Shown here one piece after another: positions 1 through 9,261 of a stretch of 64,000 nt of DNA. Both the position numbers and the translations under genes were made by a program. Where the stretch lies: NCBI GenBank assembly GCA_027483445.1, contig JAIXUS010000034.1, forward strand, positions 1 to 64,000, given 5' to 3'. Every line of letters starts with the position of its first letter. Position 1 is the stretch's first letter. The notes under the pieces were generated by a model. It saw nothing but the letters and a program-made list of their open reading frames with translations, ran no database searches and was not told the DNA's origin. Source of the DNA: Bacteroidota bacterium (GTDB lineage Bacteria; Bacteroidota; Bacteroidia; M30B66).

Positions 1-1119
1 CTCATACGATGAGCTGAGCGTTATCGCTCCACCACTACAAATGGTCGTGCTTCCAGAACTGGAAACGACGGGTGCAGCAGGATTCGCATTTTCTCCCACT
101 TCTACAACAGAAGAAGCACTGCTTTGGCAGCCATTGGCATCGGTGTGGACAACGCTCAATGAGGCGCTATTGTCGACGATGATGCTCTGTGTGTTGGCAC
201 CGTTGCTCCAGAGGTTTCCGCTTGTGTAGTTTGAGGTTAGTTCTACACTGCCGCCTTCACAAAACTGCAAGGCACCACCGGCGGAAATAACCGGTGCAGT
301 TGGATTGGGGTTTACGGTGAAAGCAAGGGTGGAAGAAGGCCCTGTACCGGCGGCATTTTGTCCCGAAACGGTAATGGTGCCGTTAACGGCGGATGGCTCT
401 AAGTTAACCGTGATGGCATTGGTGCCTTGCCCCGAAACAATCGAATACCCGGCAGGAAGTGTCCAATTGTAGCTGCTCGCTCCGGCGAAGGTTGGCGTAC
501 TGAATTGAAGGCTTGCGGCACCTGCACAGGCAGAAGTTGGTCCTGAGATAACTCCGGCTGCAGGAGGCGCCAATACGTTAAATACGGCCTGGAAATTTTG
601 TCCAAATCGAGAGTCGAAGCGGTCACCGAGGTTTGTACGAATACGCCAAAACACTTCGAGCACCCAAGTACCGGCTGAACGGCCGGCCAGGAGATTTACG
701 TTGTGTGCGGTGCGTGCCCATCTTTGATCTCCGGCAGGAAACAAGTTGGCACTAAAGGGCAGATCGATGGTCGTAAACGGAACCAGGTTGGCATTTGTGC
801 CGAATGGATAAACGCGATAGGAAATTTCTGCACCCAGTACATTACCGCCTCCATTCTTAAAGGTTTTGATTTCGCCACCATTCAAAATGAGGGTCTGGTT
901 CGGAAAGAAGCTTCCCATTTGCCAGTCCTGAAAGGTGGCAGCATTGTCGGCATTGAAGCCTCCAGCTCTAAATTCGTTGCCGTTTCCGCGGTTAACGATA
1001 GCGTAGGTTTGAAAAATTCCGGCTTGCTGCGCCAACACACCCGTGCTGATGAGCAAGAACAACATTCCGAGCGCGCGTTGCAGGAATGCGTTGATTGCTG
1101 ATGTAGAAACTTGTTGCAT
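1..1119 (-). CDS. Secreted multi-domain protein with Ig/PKD-like repeats, C-terminus outside window (partial)
   Basis: Read by eye: minus-strand frame from ATG at 1119 stays open to base 1 (373 codons): MQQVSTSAINAFLQRALGMLFLLISTGVLAQQ signal peptide, then ...APPAAGVISGPTSACAGAASLQFSTPTFAGASSYNWTLPAGYSIVSGQG... typical of Bacteroidota T9SS adhesin repeats. Missing from ORF track, probably because it has no stop inside the window. Confidence 0.85.
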   Translation of the reverse strand, partial: MQQVSTSAINAFLQRALGMLFLLISTGVLAQQAGIFQTYAIVNRGNGNEFRAGGFNADNAATFQDWQMGSFFPNQTLILNGGEIKTFKNGGGNVLGAEISYRVYPFGTNANLVPFTTIDLPFSANLFPAGDQRWARTAHNVNLLAGRSAGTWVLEVFWRIRTNLGDRFDSRFGQNFQAVFNVLAPPAAGVISGPTSACAGAASLQFSTPTFAGASSYNWTLPAGYSIVSGQGTNAITVNLEPSAVNGTITVSGQNAAGTGPSSTLAFTVNPNPTAPVISAGGALQFCEGGSVELTSNYTSGNLWSNGANTQSIIVDNSASLSVVHTDANGCQSSASSVVEVGENANPAAPVVSSSGSTTICSGGAITLSSSYE

Positions 1120-1444
1120 AAATGAAATTTATTCCAAGCTCAAAACTACATAAAGCGCTTTTCATAGTGTCTATTCTACACCATTAATTTTCGGTATCGG
1201 GAAAATTTCCCGCATGAAGCGAATAGTGTTGATAACTGGCAACGTAGGTCAACCGCAATCGATTCGTTTTCAGATGCCTGAATGCGGATCATGTAAAAAA
1301 CCAACTCGGCACTTAGTTATTTTCAGAATAGTTATCCCCATAAACTGAACTGCGGGCTAAACAGGAAAAGGCAATTAAGGTTTTGCTCCATGCTTAGCAT
1401 TTAGCGGATAACCCTGAAGAGCATTGCGCGAGGACGTAAATCAA

Positions 1445-1474
1445 AAAAGCCCCTCGGAAAAAACCGAAGGGCTT
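1445..1474 (-). terminator. Rho-independent terminator downstream of tRNA-Ala
   Basis: Minus: AAGCCCTTCGG-TTTTTT-CCGAGGGGCTTTTTTGA; stem followed by U-tract. Confidence 0.75.
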
Positions 1475-1475
1475 G

Positions 1476-1549
1476 TGGAGAATACCGGATTCGAACCGGT
1501 CACCTCTTGCCTGCCAGGCAAGCGCTCTAGCCAAATGAGCTAATTCCCC
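1476..1549 (-). tRNA. tRNA-Ala (anticodon GGC)
   Basis: Minus strand GGGGAATTAGCTCATTTGGCTAGAGCGCTTGCCTGGCAGGCAAGAGGTGACCGGTTCGAATCCGGTATTCTCCA folds as cloverleaf; anticodon loop CTGGCAG; G3:U70 pair (alanine identity element). Confidence 0.93.
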
Positions 1550-1659
1550 ATTTAAAACTGAAAGGCCAATATTTCCTTTCGATTTTAGCGGATGCAAAAA
1601 TAGAAAATTTACAAAGCAACACTACCTTCGTGGTAAAAAACAAACGCATGGAACAGATA

Positions 1660-2061
1660 AATTCATCAAGAGCCCCTGAACCGGTAGGCTTATATCCACA
1701 TGCTCGCAGAGTTGGAAACTTATTGTTTCTCTCGGGTGTAGGACCAAGAGAGCGAGGCACGAAGGTAATTCCGGGTGTTGAATTAGACGAGCATGGCCAA
1801 ATCGTCAGCTATGATATTGAAACCCAATGTCGCTCCGTATTTAACAACATTCGCTACATTCTGGAAGATGCGGGTTCGTCGTGGGCAAACATCGTTGATG
1901 TAACGGTTTTTCTCACCAACATGAAGGATGACTTCAAAACCTACAATAAAGTTTATGCTGAGTATTTTAAGGATAACCAGCCATGCCGAACGACGATTGA
2001 AATCAACTGCCTTCCAACACCGATTGCCATCGAACTGAAGGTTATTGCGACAATTGATTGA
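1660..2061 (+). CDS. RidA/YjgF family protein, possibly 2-aminomuconate deaminase-like
   Basis: EQINSSRAPEPVGLYPHARRVGNLLFLSGVGPRERGT...LEDAGSSWANIVDVTVFLTNMKDDF...CRTTIEINCLPTPIAIELKVIA; RidA fold signature. ORF starts 1630; M at 1660 is a likely alternative start. Confidence 0.8.
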   Translation, partial: NSSRAPEPVGLYPHARRVGNLLFLSGVGPRERGTKVIPGVELDEHGQIVSYDIETQCRSVFNNIRYILEDAGSSWANIVDVTVFLTNMKDDFKTYNKVYAEYFKDNQPCRTTIEINCLPTPIAIELKVIATID

Positions 2062-2235
2062 GAAAAGAATCGGCACCACCTGAAGCCGGAATACCGCCTA
2101 AATTCATCTCTACAACACGAAAACGAACGGCGCAGGGAAAATAGCTATTTACCTGTTTGTCTTTTATTTAGAAATTGTAATTCGTCAATGTAAATCTCTA
2201 CACAACTCATCGCATGTTGTACGATATTTGTCGAG

Positions 2236-4161
2236 ATGAAAAACATGCGATGTAGACTTATTCTTTTTCTCTTTTTGGGGCTCCGCTCTGTTGTGTTTTG
2301 TCAGATACAAGAGAAGATTAGTGATTTGGAGCGCAGACTGAAAACGAGTAAGGATACCCAACAGATAAAGGTTCTCTTGGATTTATCGCACGAGTATCGG
2401 AAGGTAGATACGGAGAAAAGCTATAAAACCGCAAAGTTAGCCGACAGCCTTAGTCGCAAATCGGGCTTTGAACGTGGAATCGCCTTATCGACCAAGGCTT
2501 TGGCTTCGGCTTGGTATGGCAAGGGGCAGCTAGCAACTGCCGAAAAACTGGCAAAAGCTGCGCTCACTTCGCTGGAACAGATTGGTACAAGAGCAGAAGT
2601 TGCCGTTACCGCGAACATTTTGGGTTTAAGTATTATGCACCAAGGGCGATACATTGAAGCTGAAAGGCAATTTCAAAAGGCCTTGGTCGCGTATCGCCAA
2701 TCGGGAGATGAACATGGAGAATGTAAGGCGCTCAGCAATTTAGGAGTAGTTTACTTTTATCAATCAAAATACCCTCAAAGCATTACTCAGTATTTTAGTG
2801 CTTTGCGCATTGCTGAGGGCAACAAAGACAAGGCAATGCTGGCCGAAATACACACCAACCTCGGTCATGCCTACTCTAGTCAAAAAGAGTATTTACGATC
2901 AGTTTACCACCATCGACTAGGCTTGGTCGGACATTATCAGAATGGGAATCTTCAGGCTGCGGGGCGATCCCATTTGGGTATTGGCACTGCATTCTTTAAT
3001 GCCGGAAATCTCGATAGTGCACTCGTGAATTATGCTCAGTCTGCTGGCATAGCTGAGCAAACCGGTGATGTTTCTACACTGGCCGGTGCGCTAAACAATG
3101 AGGGCGAAGTGCTATTGCTTAGAAAAAAACCCAATGAAGCCTTACCCTTGTTGGAGCGAGCCTTAAGAATCAGGCGCGATAATGGAGAGGTGTATGGAGA
3201 GGCCATCATTCTAAACAATTTGGCGAAGGCTTGGGCAGCGAAGGCAAACGTCGAAAAAGCCTCAACTTATTTTGAACAAGCCGAAAAAATAATCAATAGC
3301 CTTGATGCCCGATGGCTCCAGGCTGAATTTTACCTCGCCCGATCAGAATACTACACCCGCGAAGGCTCGCTATTAAAGGCCATCAACGATTTAAGGCGAT
3401 TTGCCAATCTAAAAGACAGCTTATACAGCCAACAAAAAGCCGAAGCCTTGGTCGAAATGCAGGCTTTATATACTGTAGAAAAAAAAGATGCAGAGCTCTT
3501 CAGGAAGCAGAATGAACTGCTTCGACAGCGGCAAAGAACTCAGCTTGCCATTGCAATGGCTGTTGTGGTTTTGGTTTTAGCCGGCGGGCTTTCAGCCGGA
3601 GTTATTTTTCGAAGTCGTCAGCGAAAAAGAAAGTCGGCCGAAGAATTAGAACGGGTTAAACAGTCTGAAGCCCTTTTACAAGCCCGAAAGGAGGCCACTG
3701 AGAAAGAGCTGGCCTTACAAAAAGCGGAGGCCATCGCAGTGCAGCAAGAGCTGGATTTTAAGCGAAAAGAAATCACCCAGCTAGCCTTGCACATCGGCCG
3801 ACAAACAGAGATGCTTGAGCATTTGAAATCGCAGCTCAATCAATTGGGCGATCTGCAGGTGCGCACCATAAGCCGCGACCTCGACGCGCAGCTAAACATG
3901 GCCAGGCAACGGGAGCAATTTGAGCTGAATGTAGACTTGATGAATGAAGACTTCTACCGGCGTTTATCGGAGAAACACCCAAGCTTAACCGAGAACGAAA
4001 AGAAGTTATGTGCAATGCTCCGTTTGAAACTAAGTTCAAAAGAGATTGCAGCGGTCCAGAACATTAGTCCCAAAAGCGTCGACATGAATCGTTACCGATT
4101 GCGCAAAAAGCTCAATATTGTTAACGAAATGGACTTAGCAGACTGGATGGAACAAGTGTAA
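2236..4161 (+). CDS. TPR sensor protein with TM segment and C-terminal LuxR-type HTH
   Basis: Signal peptide, many TPR units, TM (TQLAIAMAVVVLVLAGGLSAGVIF), coiled coil, HTH LTENEKKLCAMLRLKLSSKEIAAVQNISPKSVDMNRYRLRKKL. Confidence 0.85.
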   Translation: MKNMRCRLILFLFLGLRSVVFCQIQEKISDLERRLKTSKDTQQIKVLLDLSHEYRKVDTEKSYKTAKLADSLSRKSGFERGIALSTKALASAWYGKGQLATAEKLAKAALTSLEQIGTRAEVAVTANILGLSIMHQGRYIEAERQFQKALVAYRQSGDEHGECKALSNLGVVYFYQSKYPQSITQYFSALRIAEGNKDKAMLAEIHTNLGHAYSSQKEYLRSVYHHRLGLVGHYQNGNLQAAGRSHLGIGTAFFNAGNLDSALVNYAQSAGIAEQTGDVSTLAGALNNEGEVLLLRKKPNEALPLLERALRIRRDNGEVYGEAIILNNLAKAWAAKANVEKASTYFEQAEKIINSLDARWLQAEFYLARSEYYTREGSLLKAINDLRRFANLKDSLYSQQKAEALVEMQALYTVEKKDAELFRKQNELLRQRQRTQLAIAMAVVVLVLAGGLSAGVIFRSRQRKRKSAEELERVKQSEALLQARKEATEKELALQKAEAIAVQQELDFKRKEITQLALHIGRQTEMLEHLKSQLNQLGDLQVRTISRDLDAQLNMARQREQFELNVDLMNEDFYRRLSEKHPSLTENEKKLCAMLRLKLSSKEIAAVQNISPKSVDMNRYRLRKKLNIVNEMDLADWMEQV

Positions 4162-4276
4162 ACACATCCATAAAAAAAACCACCCCAAAGGGTAGTTGCC
4201 CTATAACCAAAACCATTGTATCATTGGGTGTTGGTTATCTTATTTCAAAACTCTCTATTACTTGTAGTGTTTTGTG

Positions 4277-4318
4277 CCCGAAGAATAATTTAGCGTTGTT
4301 CTTCGGGTTTATTTTTTA
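4277..4318 (+). terminator. Rho-independent terminator after the TPR-HTH gene
   Basis: CCCGAAGAA-N13-TTCTTCGGG followed by TTTATTTTTT. Confidence 0.8.
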
Positions 4319-4326
4319 AGGCCGTC

Positions 4327-5709
4327 TCAATGTTCGCCTCCGTACAATATTCGGAACGCCTCCTCAATTTTGCGGACAGGAACAATTTGGATTGGAGATT
4401 TAACTGTTGGTTGCCCTTTCACGTTGTATTCAGAAACCAAGATTTTAGAAAATCCCATTCGAGCGGCCTCGGTAATGCGCTGATCTACACGGCTCACCGG
4501 GCGAATTTCGCCACTCAGGCCAACTTCTCCAGCAAAGCATGTTTTTGCGGGTATCGGCATGTCGAGATCAGAAGAGAGTATGGCACAAATTACACCCAAA
4601 TCTACGGCCGGGTCTTCGGTGCGAATACCTCCGGTAACATTAAGGAAGACATCTTTTTGTCCCAACTTAAATCCACATCGTTTCTCAATCACGGCCAAAA
4701 GCATGTTCAATCTTCGAAGATCGAATCCTGTGCCTGACCTTTGTGGAGTGCCGTATACAGCGGTGCTAACGAGTGCTTGCGTTTCAAGCAGCATGGGGCG
4801 GGCTCCTTCGACGGTGACCGAGATGGCAATACCGGAAAATGGCTCATCAAGCTGTGAAAGCAACACTTGAGAGGGATTGTTGACCTCGCGGAGCCCTTCG
4901 CCTACCATTTCATAAATGCCAAGCTCGGCGGTTGAGCCAAATCGATTTTTCGCAGAGCGTACGATTCGATATAAGTGGTGCCTGTCGCCTTCAAACTGCA
5001 ACACCACATCAACCATGTGTTCGAGGATCTTTGGGCCGGCAATATTTCCTTCCTTGGTAATATGACCAATCAAAAACACGGGAGTGTTACTCTCTTTTGC
5101 AAATCGCAAGAGTTCGGCAGTGCATTCTCTGATTTGAGAGACGCTACCTGGCGACGACTCAATGCTTTCGGTTTGAAGCGTTTGTATTGAGTCAATTACC
5201 AGTAATTCGGGCTGAACCTCAGTGATATGCTGAAAAATGCGTTGCATTTGGGTTTCTGCGAGAATAAAACAATCGGTGTTTTGGATACCGATTCGGCCCG
5301 CTCGCATTCTGATTTGCTGTTCGCTTTCTTCGCCCGAGACGTAGAGCACCTTCATATTCATGCTTCTCACCGCTAGTTGAAGCATGAGTGTTGACTTTCC
5401 GATTCCGGGTTCTCCTCCCAACAAAATAAGTGAGCCGGGTACAATTCCACCCCCAAGAATACGGTTCAACTCCTCGTCGCCTGAGTTGAGTCTCATTTGG
5501 TCGCGTTGTTCAACTTCGGAGATTCGAACCGGCTTGGGTGCACGCATTTTTTCGCTGTTTACCCAGGACGCCGAGCCTGATGCTTTTTTCTTTTGAACTA
5601 CTTCTTCGACAAAAGAATTCCAGGAGCCGCAGGAAGGGCATTTACCAAGCCATTTGGGAGATTGAAACCCACAACTTTGGCAGTAAAACTGAGTTTTATT
5701 GGTAGCCAT
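4327..5709 (-). CDS. radA: DNA repair protein RadA/Sms
   Basis: C4 zinc finger YCQSCGFQSPKWLGKCPSCGSW, Walker A LLGGEPGIGKSTL, KNRFGS motif, Lon-like C-terminal domain. Confidence 0.96.
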   Translation of the reverse strand: MATNKTQFYCQSCGFQSPKWLGKCPSCGSWNSFVEEVVQKKKASGSASWVNSEKMRAPKPVRISEVEQRDQMRLNSGDEELNRILGGGIVPGSLILLGGEPGIGKSTLMLQLAVRSMNMKVLYVSGEESEQQIRMRAGRIGIQNTDCFILAETQMQRIFQHITEVQPELLVIDSIQTLQTESIESSPGSVSQIRECTAELLRFAKESNTPVFLIGHITKEGNIAGPKILEHMVDVVLQFEGDRHHLYRIVRSAKNRFGSTAELGIYEMVGEGLREVNNPSQVLLSQLDEPFSGIAISVTVEGARPMLLETQALVSTAVYGTPQRSGTGFDLRRLNMLLAVIEKRCGFKLGQKDVFLNVTGGIRTEDPAVDLGVICAILSSDLDMPIPAKTCFAGEVGLSGEIRPVSRVDQRITEAARMGFSKILVSEYNVKGQPTVKSPIQIVPVRKIEEAFRILYGGEH

Positions 5710-5733
5710 AAAAAAACCCTCATGGGAGGGTTT
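5710..5733 (-). terminator. Hairpin plus U-tract abutting the radA start codon
   Basis: Minus: AAACCCTC-CCAT-GAGGGTTTTTTT immediately followed by ATG of radA. Confidence 0.6.
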
Positions 5734-5757
5734 GCGTTTTTTCGGTAGAATCCTGAG

Positions 5758-6171
5758 TTAACTGTTAACGTTGTTTACCCGGGTAAACTCAACAAGCACC
5801 TGACCAGCAGGCTGATCATTTTCGTTAAACACCTTCAACACCATTCGAAGCACATCTTGTTTGAAGGTTACAATTTCCCATTCTCCATTGAAATCTTGGT
5901 CGAACTTGCTGATATTTAGCCTATTTCGCTTGCTAAAGCCCCAACGGCCAACAGAAAGAAGATTTTGTTCTAGATCTGTGACCTCATAACGGAGAATATC
6001 GTTATCGGAGGTGAATTCCCAATAGATTTTTGGAAATTCTTCAGGAAGCGCATCCATTGGGGTAAGTTCCCATGTTCCAATAAGCTTACCATCCTGCGAA
6101 CCGGAGCAGGAGGCTAGTGCCATGATTATCATCAGGCAGAAACTCAAAGAAAGAATTCTAAGGGATTTCAT
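5758..6171 (-). CDS. Small lipoprotein, lipocalin-like
   Basis: MKSLRILSLSFCLMIIMALASCSG lipobox; KLIGTWELTPM lipocalin-like start. Confidence 0.6.
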   Translation of the reverse strand: MKSLRILSLSFCLMIIMALASCSGSQDGKLIGTWELTPMDALPEEFPKIYWEFTSDNDILRYEVTDLEQNLLSVGRWGFSKRNRLNISKFDQDFNGEWEIVTFKQDVLRMVLKVFNENDQPAGQVLVEFTRVNNVNS

Positions 6172-6242
6172 ACACGTAAGATTCTACAAACTTATTGAAA
6201 TTTATTGAAAATCAAAAGTTGGGGCTGTTTATTGCTTGCGCA

Positions 6243-6734
6243 TTATTGTTGGCGGAGTCGGTTGATGATGGTAGTCGTAGAATATCCATCCACAAATGGA
6301 AGCACTTTTACCAGCCCACCATTGGCTTGAACCTCCTGCGCTCCAACAATGGTGTCGATGGTGTAATCGCCACCTTTCACCAGAACATTAGGTTTAAGTG
6401 ATTTTATCAATTGAAGAGGCGTATCGTCATCAAAGGCTACAACCATTTCTACAAACTGTAAAGCAGCTAAGGCCAGTGCCCGGTCGTGAAGCTTATTTAC
6501 CGGCCTTTCCGGACCTTTTAGGCGGCTTACCGACTGATCGCTATTCAATCCAATCACCAGTGCCTGACCTAATTCGGCCGCTTGCATTAAGTATTCGAGA
6601 TGGCCCCGATGGAGAATGTCGAAGCATCCGTTTGTAAATACGACTTTTTTTCCCGCCTTGCGCCATTGGTCGCAACGTTGGGTGGCCTCTTGGAGGGTAC
6701 AAATGCGCTGGCTAAGGGTTTGGAGCAGACTCAT
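6243..6734 (-). CDS. rfaE2: D-glycero-beta-D-manno-heptose 1-phosphate adenylyltransferase (RfaE2/HldE C-domain)
   Basis: VVFTNGCFDILHRGHLEYLMQAAELG nucleotidyltransferase signature; NSDQSVSRLKGPERPV. Confidence 0.93.
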   Translation of the reverse strand: MSLLQTLSQRICTLQEATQRCDQWRKAGKKVVFTNGCFDILHRGHLEYLMQAAELGQALVIGLNSDQSVSRLKGPERPVNKLHDRALALAALQFVEMVVAFDDDTPLQLIKSLKPNVLVKGGDYTIDTIVGAQEVQANGGLVKVLPFVDGYSTTTIINRLRQQ

Positions 6735-7770
6735 GGTTTGACTTTTTCCTTCTAAAAAGCGTAAATGCCATCAACGAGAGTGCACCGAGCACGACAGTCA
6801 TCACAAACTGACCAGTGTGGACGATTGTGGCGAAAACCAGGCCTGGACGAAGTTCTGCGCCCGAGAGCGGGTTAATGGATGGATTGATTTGATAGATCAT
6901 CAGGGCCTTCTCGACAAGATAATGGAATGCGCCAAAACCTCCTTGCACCGGTGCTGTCATCCCCAAACCGCCTACAACCATTAAAAACAGGCCATCGAAA
7001 GGACCCAAACCTGCAGTGGGTTCATAGGAATAGACGCAAACCCAGGTCATCAAAAAGTAATTTCCCCAAATAAAAAGCGTATGGAAAAGGAAAGCCCATT
7101 TACGCTTCATTTTAAAAAGCGTAATAAGGCCATCACCAATACCGGCTAAAAAACCCGAAATTTTTTGAACGATTGCTTTGTGTTTCCACGGGCCGCGAAC
7201 GAGACGAATTAAAGCCATCAGCGCCAGCAATAAGGCTAAGCCGAGAATAATCAACAGCAATCCATAACGTTCCATCAATGCGTTTACGCTTCCTATTTTT
7301 CCGCTAAAGAACTCCTTCATAAAAAAGTCGCCGAAGAGGTCGTAACGGGTAAAAACCACGAGTGCGATAAGTCCTAAAAGCATGACCACATCGATTACCC
7401 TCTCCAGAATTACGGTTCCAAACGATTGATTTACAGGAACATTATCGGTCTGGTTTAGAATGGTACAACGCACTACTTCGCCCATTCGGGGCAAGGCAAT
7501 ATTTGCGAAATAACCAATGGAGACGCCGTAGAAGAGGTGGAGAAATCCGGGTTTGTAACCAAGCGGCTCTAGAAGTAGCTTCCAGCGATAGGCGCGGGAG
7601 GCCATGGCCAAAATGCCGCAAACAATAGAAAGTCCAATCCACGCGAAGTTGGCTTGTTTGATTTCGTTCCACATCCAAGCGAAATCAACGTCTTTAAAAA
7701 CGATGTATATCAGCCCCGCAGCTACTGCCAGAAAGAGATAGTTCCGGATGCGGGGCCAAAGCGTTTGCAT
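6712..7770 (-). CDS. Flippase-like integral membrane protein (YbhN/UPF0104, lysylphosphatidylglycerol synthase TM-like)
   Basis: Multi-TM; ANIALPRMGEVVRCTILNQ and VQGGFGAFHYLVEKAL motifs. Confidence 0.8.
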   Translation of the reverse strand: MQTLWPRIRNYLFLAVAAGLIYIVFKDVDFAWMWNEIKQANFAWIGLSIVCGILAMASRAYRWKLLLEPLGYKPGFLHLFYGVSIGYFANIALPRMGEVVRCTILNQTDNVPVNQSFGTVILERVIDVVMLLGLIALVVFTRYDLFGDFFMKEFFSGKIGSVNALMERYGLLLIILGLALLLALMALIRLVRGPWKHKAIVQKISGFLAGIGDGLITLFKMKRKWAFLFHTLFIWGNYFLMTWVCVYSYEPTAGLGPFDGLFLMVVGGLGMTAPVQGGFGAFHYLVEKALMIYQINPSINPLSGAELRPGLVFATIVHTGQFVMTVVLGALSLMAFTLFRRKKSNHESAPNP

Positions 7771-7773
7771 CGG

Positions 7774-8130
7774 TTAAGGTTTAAGGCGGTTGGTTTCGGT
7801 ATCGGGAAAGACTACCCAAGGCCTGAAGCTGCGGGCCGCTTCGAAATCCATACGGGCGTATGAGATGATGATAATGACATCGCCGACACTCACTTTTCGG
7901 GCAGCCGGGCCGTTGAGGCAAATCACACCGGAGCCACGTTCGCCTTTAATTACGTAGGTTTCGAGACGTTCGCCATTGTTCAGATTCAAAACCTGAACCT
8001 TCTCATTTTCGATGAGGTTGGCAGCATCCATTAGGTTTTCGTCGATGGTAACCGATCCTATATAGTTAAGGTCGGCTTCGGTAACTGTAACGCGATGGAT
8101 TTTTGATTTAAGGACCTCTATTGTCATCAT
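7774..8130 (-). CDS. panD: Aspartate 1-decarboxylase
   Basis: [32 protein letters not shown]; Gly-Ser self-cleavage site. Confidence 0.97.
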   Translation of the reverse strand: MMTIEVLKSKIHRVTVTEADLNYIGSVTIDENLMDAANLIENEKVQVLNLNNGERLETYVIKGERGSGVICLNGPAARKVSVGDVIIIISYARMDFEAARSFRPWVVFPDTETNRLKP

Positions 8131-8169
8131 TGCGGGCGCAAAGCTATGAAAATGTTTCAGGCTAATGAT

Positions 8170-9024
8170 TTAAGCCGTTGGTCTGGGTGGAAGCAAAATG
8201 TTATCGATCAGTCTTACTGCCCCATACCGAACCGCTAAACAGGCTACGGCTTCGTGATTACTTGAACTGGAGAACGGCTTTAGGCTCTGACTGTCGGCAA
8301 TTTCGAGGTATTCTACTTCTACACCAGCTTCGGTAAGCAGGTTCATGGCTTCGTCGCGTAGCTTTTCGGCCGGCTCTAGCAGCCAAGCTTGATGAATATG
8401 CAGGAGCGCACGGTGTAACACTCCGGCATGACTTCGATCGGCATCGTTGAGGAGCGTATTTCTGGAGCTCATGGCCAATCCGTTGGCTTCCCGATGAATT
8501 GGACAACCCACAATTTGAATATGCGGATGGCGGCGCTTGGCCAGCAGTTGAATAATGGCCAATTGCTGGAAATCCTTCTGTCCAAAGAATGCCGCATTCG
8601 GACTGATGAGCGAAAAGAACTTATCGACGATAGTTACCACGCCCTGGAAATGGCCGGGCCGATGCTTGCCTTCCATTACCGCATCGAGCCCTTCAAAATC
8701 GAAATTGAGCAGAGGCTCAGCATCAGCGTACATTTCAGAAGCTTCGGGCAGAAAAACGATATCCACGTAGGCCTTACGGAGCATATCGAGGTCGGCTTGT
8801 TCGTTCCGCGGGTAGCGGTCGAAATCGCTTTGTTCGTTAAACTGTGTAGGATTGACGAATATGCTTACCACCACAAGCTCACAGTGAAGCTTAGCCGCTT
8901 CGACCAAAGAAATATGCCCATGGTGAAGGGCTCCCATTGTTGGAACAAACGCCACTGTATGACCATTCTGCTTCGCTTGCAGCAGAAGTTGCCGGAGCTG
9001 ATGGCTATCGCGGACGCTGATCAT
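8170..9024 (-). CDS. panC: Pantothenate synthetase
   Basis: VAFVPTMGALHHGHISLVEAA...VVSIFVNPTQF...GKHRPGHFQGVVTIVDKFF. Confidence 0.97.
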   Translation of the reverse strand: MISVRDSHQLRQLLLQAKQNGHTVAFVPTMGALHHGHISLVEAAKLHCELVVVSIFVNPTQFNEQSDFDRYPRNEQADLDMLRKAYVDIVFLPEASEMYADAEPLLNFDFEGLDAVMEGKHRPGHFQGVVTIVDKFFSLISPNAAFFGQKDFQQLAIIQLLAKRRHPHIQIVGCPIHREANGLAMSSRNTLLNDADRSHAGVLHRALLHIHQAWLLEPAEKLRDEAMNLLTEAGVEVEYLEIADSQSLKPFSSSSNHEAVACLAVRYGAVRLIDNILLPPRPTA

Positions 9025-9261
9025 ACAACGAACAAGGATTCAATTCTGAAAAAAGCGTAAAGTGCGCTGTATTTGGCATTTACCATAAAAAGGGCTGCAA
9101 AGCTATGCGAATGGACTTGAAACATCCCAAATTTTTTTCTTAATTTTGTATTCCTTTTGATTCTTGATGGATTATTCTGCCGACACCTTTAAATGTATAA
9201 GGCCTTTCAATTTGAAAGCGATAATCCTGAATCTCGATTTCCACGTTTTAACTTTTCTGTT

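Noticed and set aside
703-1101. 132-aa plus-strand ORF
   Set aside because: Antisense to the open-ended secreted protein gene at 1-1119.
8428-9060. 210-aa plus-strand ORF
   Set aside because: Lies antisense across panC, which has clear conserved motifs.
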